Source of the DNA: Halobaculum sp. XH14
Lineage (GTDB): Archaea > Halobacteriota > Halobacteria > Halobacteriales > Haloferacaceae
Assembly: GCF_032116555.1 (NCBI RefSeq)
Contig: NZ_CP134949.1
Location: 1,054,001 to 1,118,000 of the forward strand
Length of the DNA stretch: 64,000 nt
Direction of reading: 5' to 3'
Every line of letters starts with the position of its first letter. The stretch's first letter is position 1. A program made the translations under genes and the position numbers. Positions 36,436 to 45,087 of the stretch are shown piece by piece. Under the pieces are notes generated by a model, which was not told the origin of the DNA, searched no databases, and was given only the letters and a program-made list of their open reading frames with translations.

Positions 36436-36449
36436 GTAAATATGTTTAC
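36436..36449. promoter_or_regulatory. inverted repeat between carboxylase and peptidase genes
   Basis: GTAAA-TATG-TTTAC is a five-base inverted repeat with a four-base spacer, the only AT-rich symmetrical site in the 180-base divergent gap. It is about 55 bases before the S9 peptidase start and 113 bases from the carboxylase start. It may be a regulator site or simply a TATA region. Confidence 0.4.
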
Positions 36450-36503
36450 AGGAGGGCGCTTCTGGAAGGTATCAAGTCGCTCCCGACCGACGTTCCCCTC
36501 GCA

Positions 36504-38393
36504 ATGGCCGACACCCTCCAGGAACTGGCGGAACTGCCGACGATGGCGCACCCGACCGTCGCGCCGGACGGGGCCGAGATCGCGCTGTACTACGACGTCG
36601 ACGGCCGGAACGAACTGTATCGGCTCGACCCGGAGACGGGCGAGTTGACCCAGTGGAGCGACGGCAACGTACCGAAGAACGTGGTCCACGGCTTCGAGTG
36701 GGGCGCGGACGGCGACCGGGTGTTCTTCCATCTGGACGAGGACGGCGACGAACAGAACGACCTGTTCGCCATCGACCGCGACGGCGACGTCGACCCGATC
36801 GTCCAGCAGGACGCCCAGGTGATGCTCCAGTCGGTCGGCGAGGACGGCGAGACGCTCCTGTTCGGCTCGAACCGCGACGGCCAGATGAACGTCTACCGGC
36901 ACGACCTCACGAGCGGCGAGACGACGAAGGTGACCGGGTACGACCGGGCCGTCTGGACGGCCGAACTCTCGCCCGACTGCGACCGGGTCGCCTACGCCAC
37001 GAACGAGTCCGACGACTACGACAACGTGGACACCTTCGTTGCGGACGCCGACGGCTCGAACGCCCGCACCCTCGACGTCGGCGAGACGGGTGCGGAGGCG
37101 AGCCCCGCGGACTGGCACCCCGACGGCGACGCGCTGCTGGTGTCGGACAACTCGCCCGGCCTCACTCGGGCCGGCGTCTACGACCTCGACGCCGACGAGG
37201 TGACGTGGCTCGGCGACGGCACACGCGAGGAGGAGCCCGCGTTCTTCCTGCCGGACGGCGACCGCGTCGTCGTCTCCCGAACCAGGAACGCGGAGGTCGT
37301 CCCGGTCGTCTACGACGTCGAGACGGGCGAGGGGCGCGAGTTCGACGTCCCCGACGGCGTCGCCACGTTCGGCCGCGGCGGCGCTGGCGGCGAGTGGGTC
37401 CTCGACGACGGGCGCGTCCTCCTGATGCACACGACCCCCACCCGCCGGGTCGAACTCCTCGCGTACGACCTCGAGACCGACGAGTACGGGACGGTGCTCC
37501 CGGCGGAGTACGGCCCGTTCTCGCCGGCGGAGTTCGGCGACGCGGAGTACTTCACCGTCACCTCGGACGGCGTCCCCGAGACGCCCCAGCGCGCGGTCGA
37601 ACACGACCCGTACGAGGAACTGGAGATCGGCGCGATCCTCTACGACTCGGGCGAGCGACCGTCGCCGCTGGTGGTCAACCCGCACGGCGGCCCCCGCCAC
37701 CGCGACAGCCTCTCGTTCGGCTACCGGACGCAGTTCCTGCTCTCGCGCGGCTTCTCCGTGCTCCAGGTGAACTACCGCGGCTCGACCGGTCGCGGCCGGG
37801 AGTTCGTCGAGGAACTGTACGGCGACTGGGGCGGGGCCGAGCAGGGCGACGTCGTGACCGCGGCCGAGCACGTCCTCGACGAGCACGACTGGCTCGACGA
37901 GGACCGCGTCGTCGTGTACGGCGGCTCCTACGGCGGCTACTCGGCCTACTGGCAGCTGGTCCAGTTCCCGGACCTGTACGCCGCCGGCGTCGCCTGGGTC
38001 GGCCTGAGCGACCTCGAGGACATGTACGAGAACACCATGCCCCACTTCCGCTCGGAGCTGATGGTGAAGTACCTCGGCGAACCCGACGAGAACCCCGACC
38101 TCTACGAGGAGCGCTCGCCGGTCACCCACGTCGACAACGTCGACGCCCCGCTGCTGATGGTCCACGGCGTCAACGACCCGCGCGTGCCGGTCTCGCAGGC
38201 GCGCATCTTCCGGGACGCGATGGACGAGGCCGGCTACGAGGCGGGCGCGGACTACGAGTACGAGGAACTGGGCGAGGAGGGCCACGGCTCCTCGGACATC
38301 GACGACAAGATCCGCAGCCTCCGACTGCTCGACGAGTTCCTCGACCGTCGCGTCGGGACGGTCGACGCGGGGACGCCAGCCGCGGACGACTGA
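36504..38393 (+). CDS. S9-family (prolyl oligopeptidase-type) peptidase
   Basis: A 629-residue protein. The N-terminal roughly 350 residues form a beta-propeller with TolB/WD40-like repeats (SPDCDRVAYATNE, FEWGADGDRVFFHLD, DWHPDGDALLVSDN). The C-terminal alpha/beta-hydrolase domain carries the triad: Ser in VYGGSYGGYSAYW (near 472), Asp in VHGVNDPRVPVSQ (near 558), and His in GEEGHGSSD (near 594). It likely trims peptides in the cytoplasm, since no signal peptide is seen. The start at 36504 excludes a long upstream extension that is only antisense to the carboxylase gene. Confidence 0.92.
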   Translation: MADTLQELAELPTMAHPTVAPDGAEIALYYDVDGRNELYRLDPETGELTQWSDGNVPKNVVHGFEWGADGDRVFFHLDEDGDEQNDLFAIDRDGDVDPIVQQDAQVMLQSVGEDGETLLFGSNRDGQMNVYRHDLTSGETTKVTGYDRAVWTAELSPDCDRVAYATNESDDYDNVDTFVADADGSNARTLDVGETGAEASPADWHPDGDALLVSDNSPGLTRAGVYDLDADEVTWLGDGTREEEPAFFLPDGDRVVVSRTRNAEVVPVVYDVETGEGREFDVPDGVATFGRGGAGGEWVLDDGRVLLMHTTPTRRVELLAYDLETDEYGTVLPAEYGPFSPAEFGDAEYFTVTSDGVPETPQRAVEHDPYEELEIGAILYDSGERPSPLVVNPHGGPRHRDSLSFGYRTQFLLSRGFSVLQVNYRGSTGRGREFVEELYGDWGGAEQGDVVTAAEHVLDEHDWLDEDRVVVYGGSYGGYSAYWQLVQFPDLYAAGVAWVGLSDLEDMYENTMPHFRSELMVKYLGEPDENPDLYEERSPVTHVDNVDAPLLMVHGVNDPRVPVSQARIFRDAMDEAGYEAGADYEYEELGEEGHGSSDIDDKIRSLRLLDEFLDRRVGTVDAGTPAADD

Positions 38394-38475
38394 CCGGGCC
38401 GAGCGACCCGTCCCGACCGAGCGGGGTCCCCGTCGCCGCCCTCCCGGTCTCGCCCGCTCCGTTCGCTCGACCGGT

Positions 38476-38703
38476 TCAGTCGAACATCCGGTCGTCGAAC
38501 TCGGGGATGTCGAAGCCGCCGTCGCCGCCCCAGCCGTCCATCACGCGGCTCTGGTACAGCGCCATCGCGACCTGGGGTACCGCCTGCGGCGGGACGGGCG
38601 AGGGCTCGTCGAACGCCTCGCCCGCCCACTCGTTGTACCCGTCGACCACGTCCATCGCGTCCTTGAACGAGCGCAGCATGAGTTCCTTGTAGCGATCTCT
38701 CAT
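38476..38703 (-). CDS. small protein of unknown function (75 residues)
   Basis: A 75-residue, mostly helical, soluble protein starting MRDRYKELMLRSFKDAMDVVDGYNEW and ending in a Gly-Asp-rich tail (PEFDDRMFD). There is no motif I recognise. The clean start, the absence of membrane segments and the balanced composition suggest a real gene. It lies between the S9 peptidase (convergent) and fbp (same strand, 45 bases away), so it may be the last gene of the aldolase-fbp transcript. Confidence 0.55.
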   Translation of the reverse strand: MRDRYKELMLRSFKDAMDVVDGYNEWAGEAFDEPSPVPPQAVPQVAMALYQSRVMDGWGGDGGFDIPEFDDRMFD

Positions 38704-38748
38704 TGCCCCGACCTTGGGAGGGGCACGGGAATCGCTTTCGGGACGCGG

Positions 38749-39600
38749 CTACCGCGAGACGGCGGATTCCAGTCGCTCGATCAGGCCGCGGTTGCCGACG
38801 TGGACCGGGGTCCGCTGGTGCAGTTCGGTCGCCTCGACGTCGAGCAGCGAACCCCCACCGTCCGAGGACGCCCCGCCGGCGGCCTCGACGATGTAGCCGA
38901 TGGGCGCGCCCTCGAACACCAGGCGGAGTTTCCCGTCCGGGCTGGACGCCAGGGCCGGATACGCGAACACGCCGCCGTAGGTGAGCACCTGGTTCACGTC
39001 GCCGATCATCGAGCCGCCGTACCGGAGCTTCAGCTCCCGTTCCACCTCTTCGACGTACCCCGAGAAGTCGTCGGGCCAGTCCGGGACGCGGCCGCCGAAG
39101 CCGTACACCGTCGGCTCCTCGGGGAGTTCCACGTCGCGGAGTTTCTCACGGTCGCCGTCCTCGGTGACGAGGAACTCCGTGGGGGTGCCCTCGCGGGCCA
39201 CGACCATCGTCGTGATGGGGCCATAGAGGACGAACGCGGCCGCGACGAGGTCGCGGCCCGACGCCGGCAGCGGGGCGTCGTACACGCCGACGATGGTGCC
39301 CATCGTGTTGTTCGGCTTGAGGTTCGAGGAGCCGTCGAGCGGGTCGCAGGCCACCGAGAGCCCCTCGCCGGCGTTGACGACGCCCTCGCGCTCCTCGCTG
39401 GCGTACGCGCCGACGCCGTCGACGGCGGTCAGTCGCTCCTCCAGCAGGTCGTCGGCGTAGACGTCGGCGTCGAGCATCGATTCGCCGGAGGGGTTCTCCT
39501 CGTCGAGGTACGACCTGCGGCCCGCGAGCGCATCGCGGACGTCGGGTGCGGCGCGCGAGACGACGTCGACGATCCGGGCGAGGGCGTCGTCGCTCCCCAT
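38749..39600 (-). CDS. fbp: fructose-1,6-bisphosphatase, class I
   Basis: A 283-residue phosphatase that removes the 1-phosphate from fructose 1,6-bisphosphate in gluconeogenesis. The metal-binding motif is present as [18 protein letters not shown] near 87-104, with ASEE upstream and [14 protein letters not shown] and [20 protein letters not shown] downstream. It starts one base inside the aldolase stop (TGATG), so translation is coupled to the aldolase, the preceding step. The allosteric AMP-site residues of eukaryotic enzymes are not evident. Confidence 0.95.
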   Translation of the reverse strand: MGSDDALARIVDVVSRAAPDVRDALAGRRSYLDEENPSGESMLDADVYADDLLEERLTAVDGVGAYASEEREGVVNAGEGLSVACDPLDGSSNLKPNNTMGTIVGVYDAPLPASGRDLVAAAFVLYGPITTMVVAREGTPTEFLVTEDGDREKLRDVELPEEPTVYGFGGRVPDWPDDFSGYVEEVERELKLRYGGSMIGDVNQVLTYGGVFAYPALASSPDGKLRLVFEGAPIGYIVEAAGGASSDGGGSLLDVEATELHQRTPVHVGNRGLIERLESAVSR

Positions 39601-40415
39601 CAGTCGTCCGCGACCGCCGCGTTGCCGGTCCGTTCGAGCGCCTCCTCGGCGGTCGCCTCCTCGTAGATGACCGCCTCCAGCGCGTCGAGGATCTCGACGG
39701 GGTTCTCGCGCTGGAACACGTTCCGGCCGACCGCGAGCCCCGCCGCCCCGGCCGACACCGCGCTCTCGACCGTCGAGAGGAACGCGCGGTCGTCCGTCTT
39801 GGACCCCCCGGACATGACGACCTTCGCCGGGCCGGCCATCTCGCAGGCCTCGGCCATCGCCTCGGGCGAACCGGGGTACTTCACCTTCGCCACGTCGGCG
39901 CCGAGTTCGAGCCCCTGCCGGGCGGCGTACGCGATGGTCCGCGGGCTGGTGTCGTTTTTCATCCCCTGGCCGCGCGGGTACGACCACAGCACGACGCCCA
40001 TGTCGTGCTCGCGGGCGGTCTCCTGGGCCTCGCGGAACTCTTCCGCCATCTCGACCTCGTTGTTCGAGCCGCCGTACAGCGTGAAGCCGATCGCGTCGGC
40101 CCCCAGATCGGCGGCGTACTCGGCCGACCAGTTCACCGCCGAGTCGGGTTCGCCCATCCACATGTTCGAGGTGCCGTTCAGCTTCGCGAGCAGCGACACG
40201 TCCTCGGAGTACGACGGGTAGTACGCCTCGGCGATCCCCTTCTGGACCGCGAACGCCGACACCGCGTCGTGGGTGGCGAGCTCCCAGACCGCCTCGGGAT
40301 CGGCGGTGTCCGGGTTCGGGTCGAAGTCGACCGGTCCGTGTTCGAGGCCGTGGTCGTACGCGAGGATGAGGGCCTTGCCGTCACGGGTGATCGCGTCGTC
40401 CGCGTGGGGAAGCAT
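39600..40415 (-). CDS. class I fructose-bisphosphate aldolase (DhnA family)
   Basis: A 271-residue archaeal-type class I aldolase. The Schiff-base lysine is expected in [14 protein letters not shown] (near 173-186); other family blocks are [11 protein letters not shown] (near 18-28), [15 protein letters not shown] and [12 protein letters not shown]. It would make fructose 1,6-bisphosphate from triose phosphates. The tight coupling to fbp supports gluconeogenesis. The related enzyme ADH synthase (archaeal aromatic amino acid route) has the same fold and is the main alternative. TTTATG on the reverse strand near 40443-40448 gives a leaderless start. Confidence 0.88.
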   Translation of the reverse strand: MLPHADDAITRDGKALILAYDHGLEHGPVDFDPNPDTADPEAVWELATHDAVSAFAVQKGIAEAYYPSYSEDVSLLAKLNGTSNMWMGEPDSAVNWSAEYAADLGADAIGFTLYGGSNNEVEMAEEFREAQETAREHDMGVVLWSYPRGQGMKNDTSPRTIAYAARQGLELGADVAKVKYPGSPEAMAEACEMAGPAKVVMSGGSKTDDRAFLSTVESAVSAGAAGLAVGRNVFQRENPVEILDALEAVIYEEATAEEALERTGNAAVADD

Positions 40416-40530
40416 CTCGTAAAACGGTCGCGCGTCGCGTCACATAAAGCGTCCGGTGGTGGCGGGCGTGAAATTAACTCGAAATCGAATAGCGACTTCG
40501 CCGCGTCGTCGGCTCGTTCCGGCGGTCGGT

Positions 40531-41157
40531 CTATCCCAGATAGTTGCTGGCCGCGTCCCGAAGGCTCGTGACGCGGTCCGCGTCGCGGTCGAGCGCCTCC
40601 GCGACCTCGCCGGGGTCCGCAGTGGAGAGCGATCGGACGGAGGTGATCCCCGCCTCGGCCAGGTCCGTGATCGTCTCGTCGTCGAGGTCCTCGAGCTCGG
40701 ACAGCGGCGTCGGGGCCGAGCGCTCGCGCCACGCGGATTCGGCCGCGACCGGGTCGCCCGACCCGTCGGCCTCCGTCGCCTGTTCGGCGTTCGAGGCCGA
40801 CGCCGCGACCCACGCCGCCTCGTCGTCGGCCCCGTCCTCCGAGGGGGTGAGGTCGCGCTCGCTCCAGTCGTCGGAGGCGGCGGCGACCCACGCGCGCTCG
40901 GCGTCGCCCAGCCCGCGAACCTGGGAGGACCGTCGCCGGAGGTCGTCCGGGTCCTCGGACTCGAACGACCACGACAGCGAGTGCTCGCGGCGGATCTTCG
41001 CCGCGACCCCGGGGTTGACGCCCACGTCGAGGAGCATTCTGAACGAGACGTTCTTCGAGCGAACGTCCGCCGCGTCGAACGGGGCGTCGGCCAGCACCGC
41101 GGCCGTCGCCGGTCCGACGTACTTGATGTCGGTGGGGTCAGGTGCGTCCTCTGTCAC
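40531..41157 (-). CDS. helix-hairpin-helix protein of unknown function
   Basis: A 208-residue protein. The N-terminus (DIKYVGPATAAVLADAPFDAADV) and the C-terminus (ELEDLDDETITDLAEAGITSVRSLSTADP) each look like a helix-hairpin-helix pair, as in DNA-binding or polymerase-tail domains. The middle (about 85-150) is acidic and low in complexity (SEDGADDEAAW, SNAEQATEADGSG). It probably binds DNA non-specifically; no partner gene is adjacent. Confidence 0.7.
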   Translation of the reverse strand: MTEDAPDPTDIKYVGPATAAVLADAPFDAADVRSKNVSFRMLLDVGVNPGVAAKIRREHSLSWSFESEDPDDLRRRSSQVRGLGDAERAWVAAASDDWSERDLTPSEDGADDEAAWVAASASNAEQATEADGSGDPVAAESAWRERSAPTPLSELEDLDDETITDLAEAGITSVRSLSTADPGEVAEALDRDADRVTSLRDAASNYLG

Positions 41158-41380
41158 GAGCGCTCACCAGTTGGCAGTGCCTTGGACCCCGGGTCCTTAA
41201 CCTTTCTGTGCCGGTTATCGAATACGAATAATTCGACCGACAGATCCGCCGGAGTCACCGATATTTGGACGGATGACGTGCGAACGAGACTACTCGATGA
41301 CAGGAACGTCGCTCGGGCCCCGCTGGTCTCCCGGCGGCGGCTCCGCTACGCTTACGGCCTCCCGCCCGGCATCACTGGTC

Positions 41381-42238
41381 ATGCGCGGACTCTCCGAGGT
41401 CGACACCGTCGCCGTCATCGGGGCGGGGACGATGGGCAACGGCATCGCTCAGGTCGCTGCGACCGCAGGCTACGACGTGCTCGTGCGCGACGTCGAACGG
41501 GAACTCCTCGACGAGGGCTTTGCCGCCATCGACTCGTCGCTCTCGCGGCTCGCAGGGAAGGACGAACTGGACGAGGACCCCGAGGCGATTCGCGGCCGCA
41601 TCACGGGGACGACGGATCTCGCGGACGTCGCCGACGCCGACCTCGTCGTCGAGGCTGCCGTCGAGAACATGGACGTGAAGCGTGACATCTTCGCCGACCT
41701 GGACGAGGTCACGGACGAGGGCGTCGTGCTGGCGACGAACACGTCGACGCTCTCGATCACCACCATCGCCGCGGCGACCGACCGTCCCGACCGGGTCGTC
41801 GGCCTGCACTTCATGAACCCGGTGCCGATCATGGCCGGCGTCGAGCTCGTCGTGGGGGAGAAGACTGCTCCGGAGGTGACCGCGTTCGCCCACGAGTTCG
41901 CGGAGGACCTGGGCAAGGAGACGTGGGAGAGCGACGACAAGCCCGGCTTCGTGACGAACCGCGTGCTGATGCCCTGGATCAACGAGGGCATCCGTGCCTA
42001 CGACGAGGGCGTCGCCTCGAAGGAGGACATGGACCGCGGGATGAAACTCGGGACGAACGTGCCGATGGGTCCGCTCGAACTCGCGGACCACATCGGGCTC
42101 GACGTCTGTCTCGACGCGAGCCGAACGCTCCACGAGGAACTGGGCGACCGTTACAAGCCCGCCTACCTCCTCAAGCGGAAGGTCGACGCCGGCGACCTCG
42201 GGAAGAAGACGGGGAAGGGGTTCTACGAGTACGAATAG
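41381..42238 (+). CDS. 3-hydroxyacyl-CoA dehydrogenase
   Basis: A 285-residue single-function enzyme oxidising (S)-3-hydroxyacyl-CoA with NAD. The Rossmann motif is in [18 protein letters not shown] (near 9-26), with the catalytic His in [13 protein letters not shown] (near 142-154) and the C-terminal block [16 protein letters not shown], then [11 protein letters not shown]. Its length fits the stand-alone HBDH type. In-frame ATGs upstream would add a poor extension; 41381 starts right at the fold. It may serve beta-oxidation together with the acyl-CoA genes near 31-36 kb. Confidence 0.93.
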   Translation: MRGLSEVDTVAVIGAGTMGNGIAQVAATAGYDVLVRDVERELLDEGFAAIDSSLSRLAGKDELDEDPEAIRGRITGTTDLADVADADLVVEAAVENMDVKRDIFADLDEVTDEGVVLATNTSTLSITTIAAATDRPDRVVGLHFMNPVPIMAGVELVVGEKTAPEVTAFAHEFAEDLGKETWESDDKPGFVTNRVLMPWINEGIRAYDEGVASKEDMDRGMKLGTNVPMGPLELADHIGLDVCLDASRTLHEELGDRYKPAYLLKRKVDAGDLGKKTGKGFYEYE

Positions 42239-42380
42239 GGAGTTCACATACGGGGTGAGACGACTTTTCGGGTGGCGCGCGTGACTGCGAGCGAAGCCGA
42301 ACGAGTTCGAGCTCACGGACATCGTCTCCCCCGCGGAGCCATCCGGAACGACTAACCCCGCCCCGGCCGGTCGGGCGGAC

Positions 42381-43373
42381 ATGAAGGCGACCGCGACGGC
42401 CCACCCCATCCAGGGCCTCGTCAAGTACCACGGGATGCGCGATCCGGACCTCCGGCTCCCGTACCACGACTCCATCAGCCTCTGTACGGCCCCATCGCGG
42501 ACGACGACCACCGTCGAGTGGGAGCCGGACGGAAGCGATGACGGCTACCGCATCGACGGCGACGAGGTCGACGGGCGCGGCGCCGAACGGATCGATCACG
42601 TGGCCGACCACGTCCGCGATCTCGCCGGGTTCGACCACGCGGTCCGCGTCGAGTCGGAGAACTCGTTCCCGTCGAACGTCGGGTTCGGCTCCTCCTCGTC
42701 CGGCTTCGCCGCGCTGGCGACGGCGCTCGTGGAGGCCGCCGGACTCGACATGACGCGACCCGAGGTCTCGACGGTCGCGCGCCGCGGCTCCTCGTCGGCC
42801 GCCCGCGCCGTCACTGGCGCGTACTCGCACCTCTACGCGGGGCTGAACGACCACGACTGCCGCTCCGAGCGCATCGAGACCCGGCCGAGCGAGTCGTTCG
42901 ACCCGGAATCGGACCTCCGGATCGTCACCGCGCTCGTCCCCGCGTACAAGGAGACCGAGGAGGCCCACCGCGAGGCGGAGGCCAGCCACATGTTCGACGC
43001 GCGCATGGCTCACGTCCACGAGCAGATCCAGCGGATGCGCGACGCGCTCCGCCGCGGCTCGTTCGACGACGTGTTCGAACTCGCCGAACACGACTCGCTG
43101 TCGCTCACGGCGACGACGATGACCGGCCCGTCGGGCTGGGTGTACTGGCAGCCCGAGACCATCGCCGTGTTCAACGCCGTCCGGGAGCTCCGTCAGGAGG
43201 CTGACGTGCCCGTCTACTTCTCGACGGACACCGGCGCGAGCGTCTACGTGAACACGACCGCGGAGTACGCCGACCGGGTAGAGGAACGCGTCGCTGCGGT
43301 CGGCGTCGAGACCGACGTCTGGGAGCTCGGCGGCCCGGCGCGCGTGCTCTCGGAGTCGAAGGCGCTGTTCTGA
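42381..43373 (+). CDS. mvaD: phosphomevalonate decarboxylase
   Basis: A 330-residue GHMP-kinase-fold decarboxylase. The ATP-binding region is ENSFPSNVGFGSSSSGFAALA near 94-114, followed by RRGSSSAARAVTGAYSHLY and the C-terminal VYFSTDTGASVYV. Haloarchaeal MvaD homologues have been shown to act on mevalonate 5-phosphate, giving isopentenyl phosphate, which IPK then phosphorylates. This supplies the archaeal isoprenoid lipids. The start at 42381 gives the usual N-terminal KATATAHPIQGLVKYHG. Confidence 0.95.
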   Translation: MKATATAHPIQGLVKYHGMRDPDLRLPYHDSISLCTAPSRTTTTVEWEPDGSDDGYRIDGDEVDGRGAERIDHVADHVRDLAGFDHAVRVESENSFPSNVGFGSSSSGFAALATALVEAAGLDMTRPEVSTVARRGSSSAARAVTGAYSHLYAGLNDHDCRSERIETRPSESFDPESDLRIVTALVPAYKETEEAHREAEASHMFDARMAHVHEQIQRMRDALRRGSFDDVFELAEHDSLSLTATTMTGPSGWVYWQPETIAVFNAVRELRQEADVPVYFSTDTGASVYVNTTAEYADRVEERVAAVGVETDVWELGGPARVLSESKALF

Positions 43374-43571
43374 ACCGGGAGGATCGAATCGCCCCGGCGC
43401 GGCCGCCATCGAGTTGGCGAACTGGCGGAACCGGCGGCTCCCGTGGCGGCGTTCCGCACGACCGCGCCACGCCACGGGGCGTTCGTCACGTCACGGGGGC
43501 GCTGGTCGGGTTCCGGTACAAAAACCCTCGCCGCTACCTACTTTCCGGTGGCCCACCAAGCGCGGACGTCA

Positions 43572-44714
43572 ATGCACGTCGTCGTCCTCGGAGCCGGGTA
43601 CGCCGGTCTCTCGCTCGTCCGTCGCCTCGAATCCCGACTCCCGCCGGCGGTCGACGTCACGCTCGTGAACGACGGGGCCGAGCACGTGTTAATCCACGAG
43701 GCGCACCGGGCCATCCGCAGGCCGGCCCTCGCGGACGCCATCTCGGTGTCGATCCCGGACGTGCTGGACCGGACCGAGTTCGTGAACGCCCGGGTGGACT
43801 CGGTCGAGTTCGATGCCGGGCGGGCGGTACTGGACGACGGCGAGGCGCTCTCGTGGGACTACGGGGCGGTCTGTCTCGGGTCGGAGACGGAGTACTACGG
43901 CATCGAGGGGCTCCGCGAGCACGCGACGCCCATGAAGTCGCTCGCGGACGCGGCGACCATCCGCGAGGGGTTCCGCTCGGTGCGTGAGGCCGGCGGCCGC
44001 GCGGTCGTCGGCGGCGCGGGGCTCTCGGGCGTGCAGGTGGCGGGCGAACTGACCGCTCTCGCCCGCGAGGAGGAATTCGCGGTTCCCGAGGAGGTCGAGG
44101 TCGTCCTGCTCGAACGGTTCGACGGGGTCGCCCCGAACTTCCCGGCCAACTTCCGACGTGCAGTCCACGATGAACTCCTCGAGCGGGACGTGGACGTGCG
44201 GACGGGGACGGCCGTCGAGCGGGTCGGACCGGAACGTGTCGTGACGGAGGAGGGAGAACTCCGGTACGATCAGCTGATCTGGACGGGCGGAATCACCGGA
44301 CCGGCGGCAGCGGACGGAAACAGACCGACCGTCCGCGCCGACCTCCGCGCGGCCGACCGGACGCTCGCGCTGGGGGACGCCGCGCGCATCGTCGACGCCG
44401 ACGGGGAGCCGGTTCCCGCGAGCGCCTCGGCGGCCATCCGCGAGGCGAAGACGGCCGCCGAGAACCTCTCCCGACTGGTCGAGGCGGATCGCTCGGAATC
44501 CGTCGAGGCGTTCCGTCCCCGCCTCTCGCAGTACAGGTTCGACGTGCCCGGCTGGATCGTCTCGATCGGCGAGGGCACCGTCGCGCAGGTCGGCTCGACG
44601 GTGCTCCGCGGAAGCGCGGCGAAGGCTGCCAAGGCCTCGGTCGGCGCGGGCTATCTGACGTCCATCGGGGCCGCCAGGAACGCCGGATCGCTCGCCGAGG
44701 AGGAACTTCGGTGA
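43572..44714 (+). CDS. FAD-dependent NADH dehydrogenase-like oxidoreductase (NDH-2 type)
   Basis: A 380-residue two-dinucleotide-binding oxidoreductase. The FAD motif is at the N-terminus (VVVLGAGYAGLSLVRRL), the NAD(P)H motif is GGRAVVGGAGLSGVQVAGEL (near 142-161), and the second FAD contact is RTLALGDAARIVD (near 262-274). It resembles NDH-2 enzymes that pass electrons from NADH to quinone without pumping. The C-terminal amphipathic end (SSAAKAAKASVGAGYLTS type) could touch the membrane. Sulfide:quinone reductases are similar, but their paired cysteines are not seen. Confidence 0.88.
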   Translation: MHVVVLGAGYAGLSLVRRLESRLPPAVDVTLVNDGAEHVLIHEAHRAIRRPALADAISVSIPDVLDRTEFVNARVDSVEFDAGRAVLDDGEALSWDYGAVCLGSETEYYGIEGLREHATPMKSLADAATIREGFRSVREAGGRAVVGGAGLSGVQVAGELTALAREEEFAVPEEVEVVLLERFDGVAPNFPANFRRAVHDELLERDVDVRTGTAVERVGPERVVTEEGELRYDQLIWTGGITGPAAADGNRPTVRADLRAADRTLALGDAARIVDADGEPVPASASAAIREAKTAAENLSRLVEADRSESVEAFRPRLSQYRFDVPGWIVSIGEGTVAQVGSTVLRGSAAKAAKASVGAGYLTSIGAARNAGSLAEEELR

Positions 44715-44844
44715 GAGCGATGTCTGGACGATCGGAAATAACCAAAATAAATAGACGAACGTTCAGTAACTCCATATAAGGTAACTATACTGTGGGATGA
44801 TGGGCAAGGAAACGTTTACTCGTCGGGCCACGGTACGTCGTCAC

Positions 44845-44994
44845 ATGCCAACCTCCGAGATCGATCCGTACACGCCGTCGGGGGGGCTGTTCGAGTGCGT
44901 CGTCTGCGGGGCGCGCGAGCGGTCGAGCAGCAACCCGGGGACCTGTTCGTCCTGTGGCGGCGCGGTGCAGAACATCGCGATCGCTCGGGAGTGA
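44845..44994 (+). CDS. zinc-ribbon (rubrerythrin-like) small protein
   Basis: A 49-residue protein with two Cys pairs, FECVVCGARE and CSSCGGAV, forming a zinc ribbon or rubredoxin-like knuckle. Haloarchaea carry many such small rubrerythrin-like peptides of unknown role. TTTACT at 44815-44820 lies about 28 bases before this ATG, so I prefer it to an ATG 48 bases upstream. The 130-base gap before the gene is AT-rich (44735-44795), the likely control region. Confidence 0.8.
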   Translation: MPTSEIDPYTPSGGLFECVVCGARERSSSNPGTCSSCGGAVQNIAIARE

Positions 44995-45087
44995 GCCCCC
45001 GTTCTCGCCGCGGTCGGGGTCCGGGAGGGACCGGACCGGCCCGCCGGGAGCGCGGGGCTTAACCCCCTCGCACCGCAATCCGCTCCA

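Noticed and set aside
34665-36503. A 613-residue N-terminal extension of the S9 peptidase frame
   Set aside because: It is antisense to the acyl-CoA carboxylase gene and the peptidase has its own ATG and normal N-terminus at 36504.
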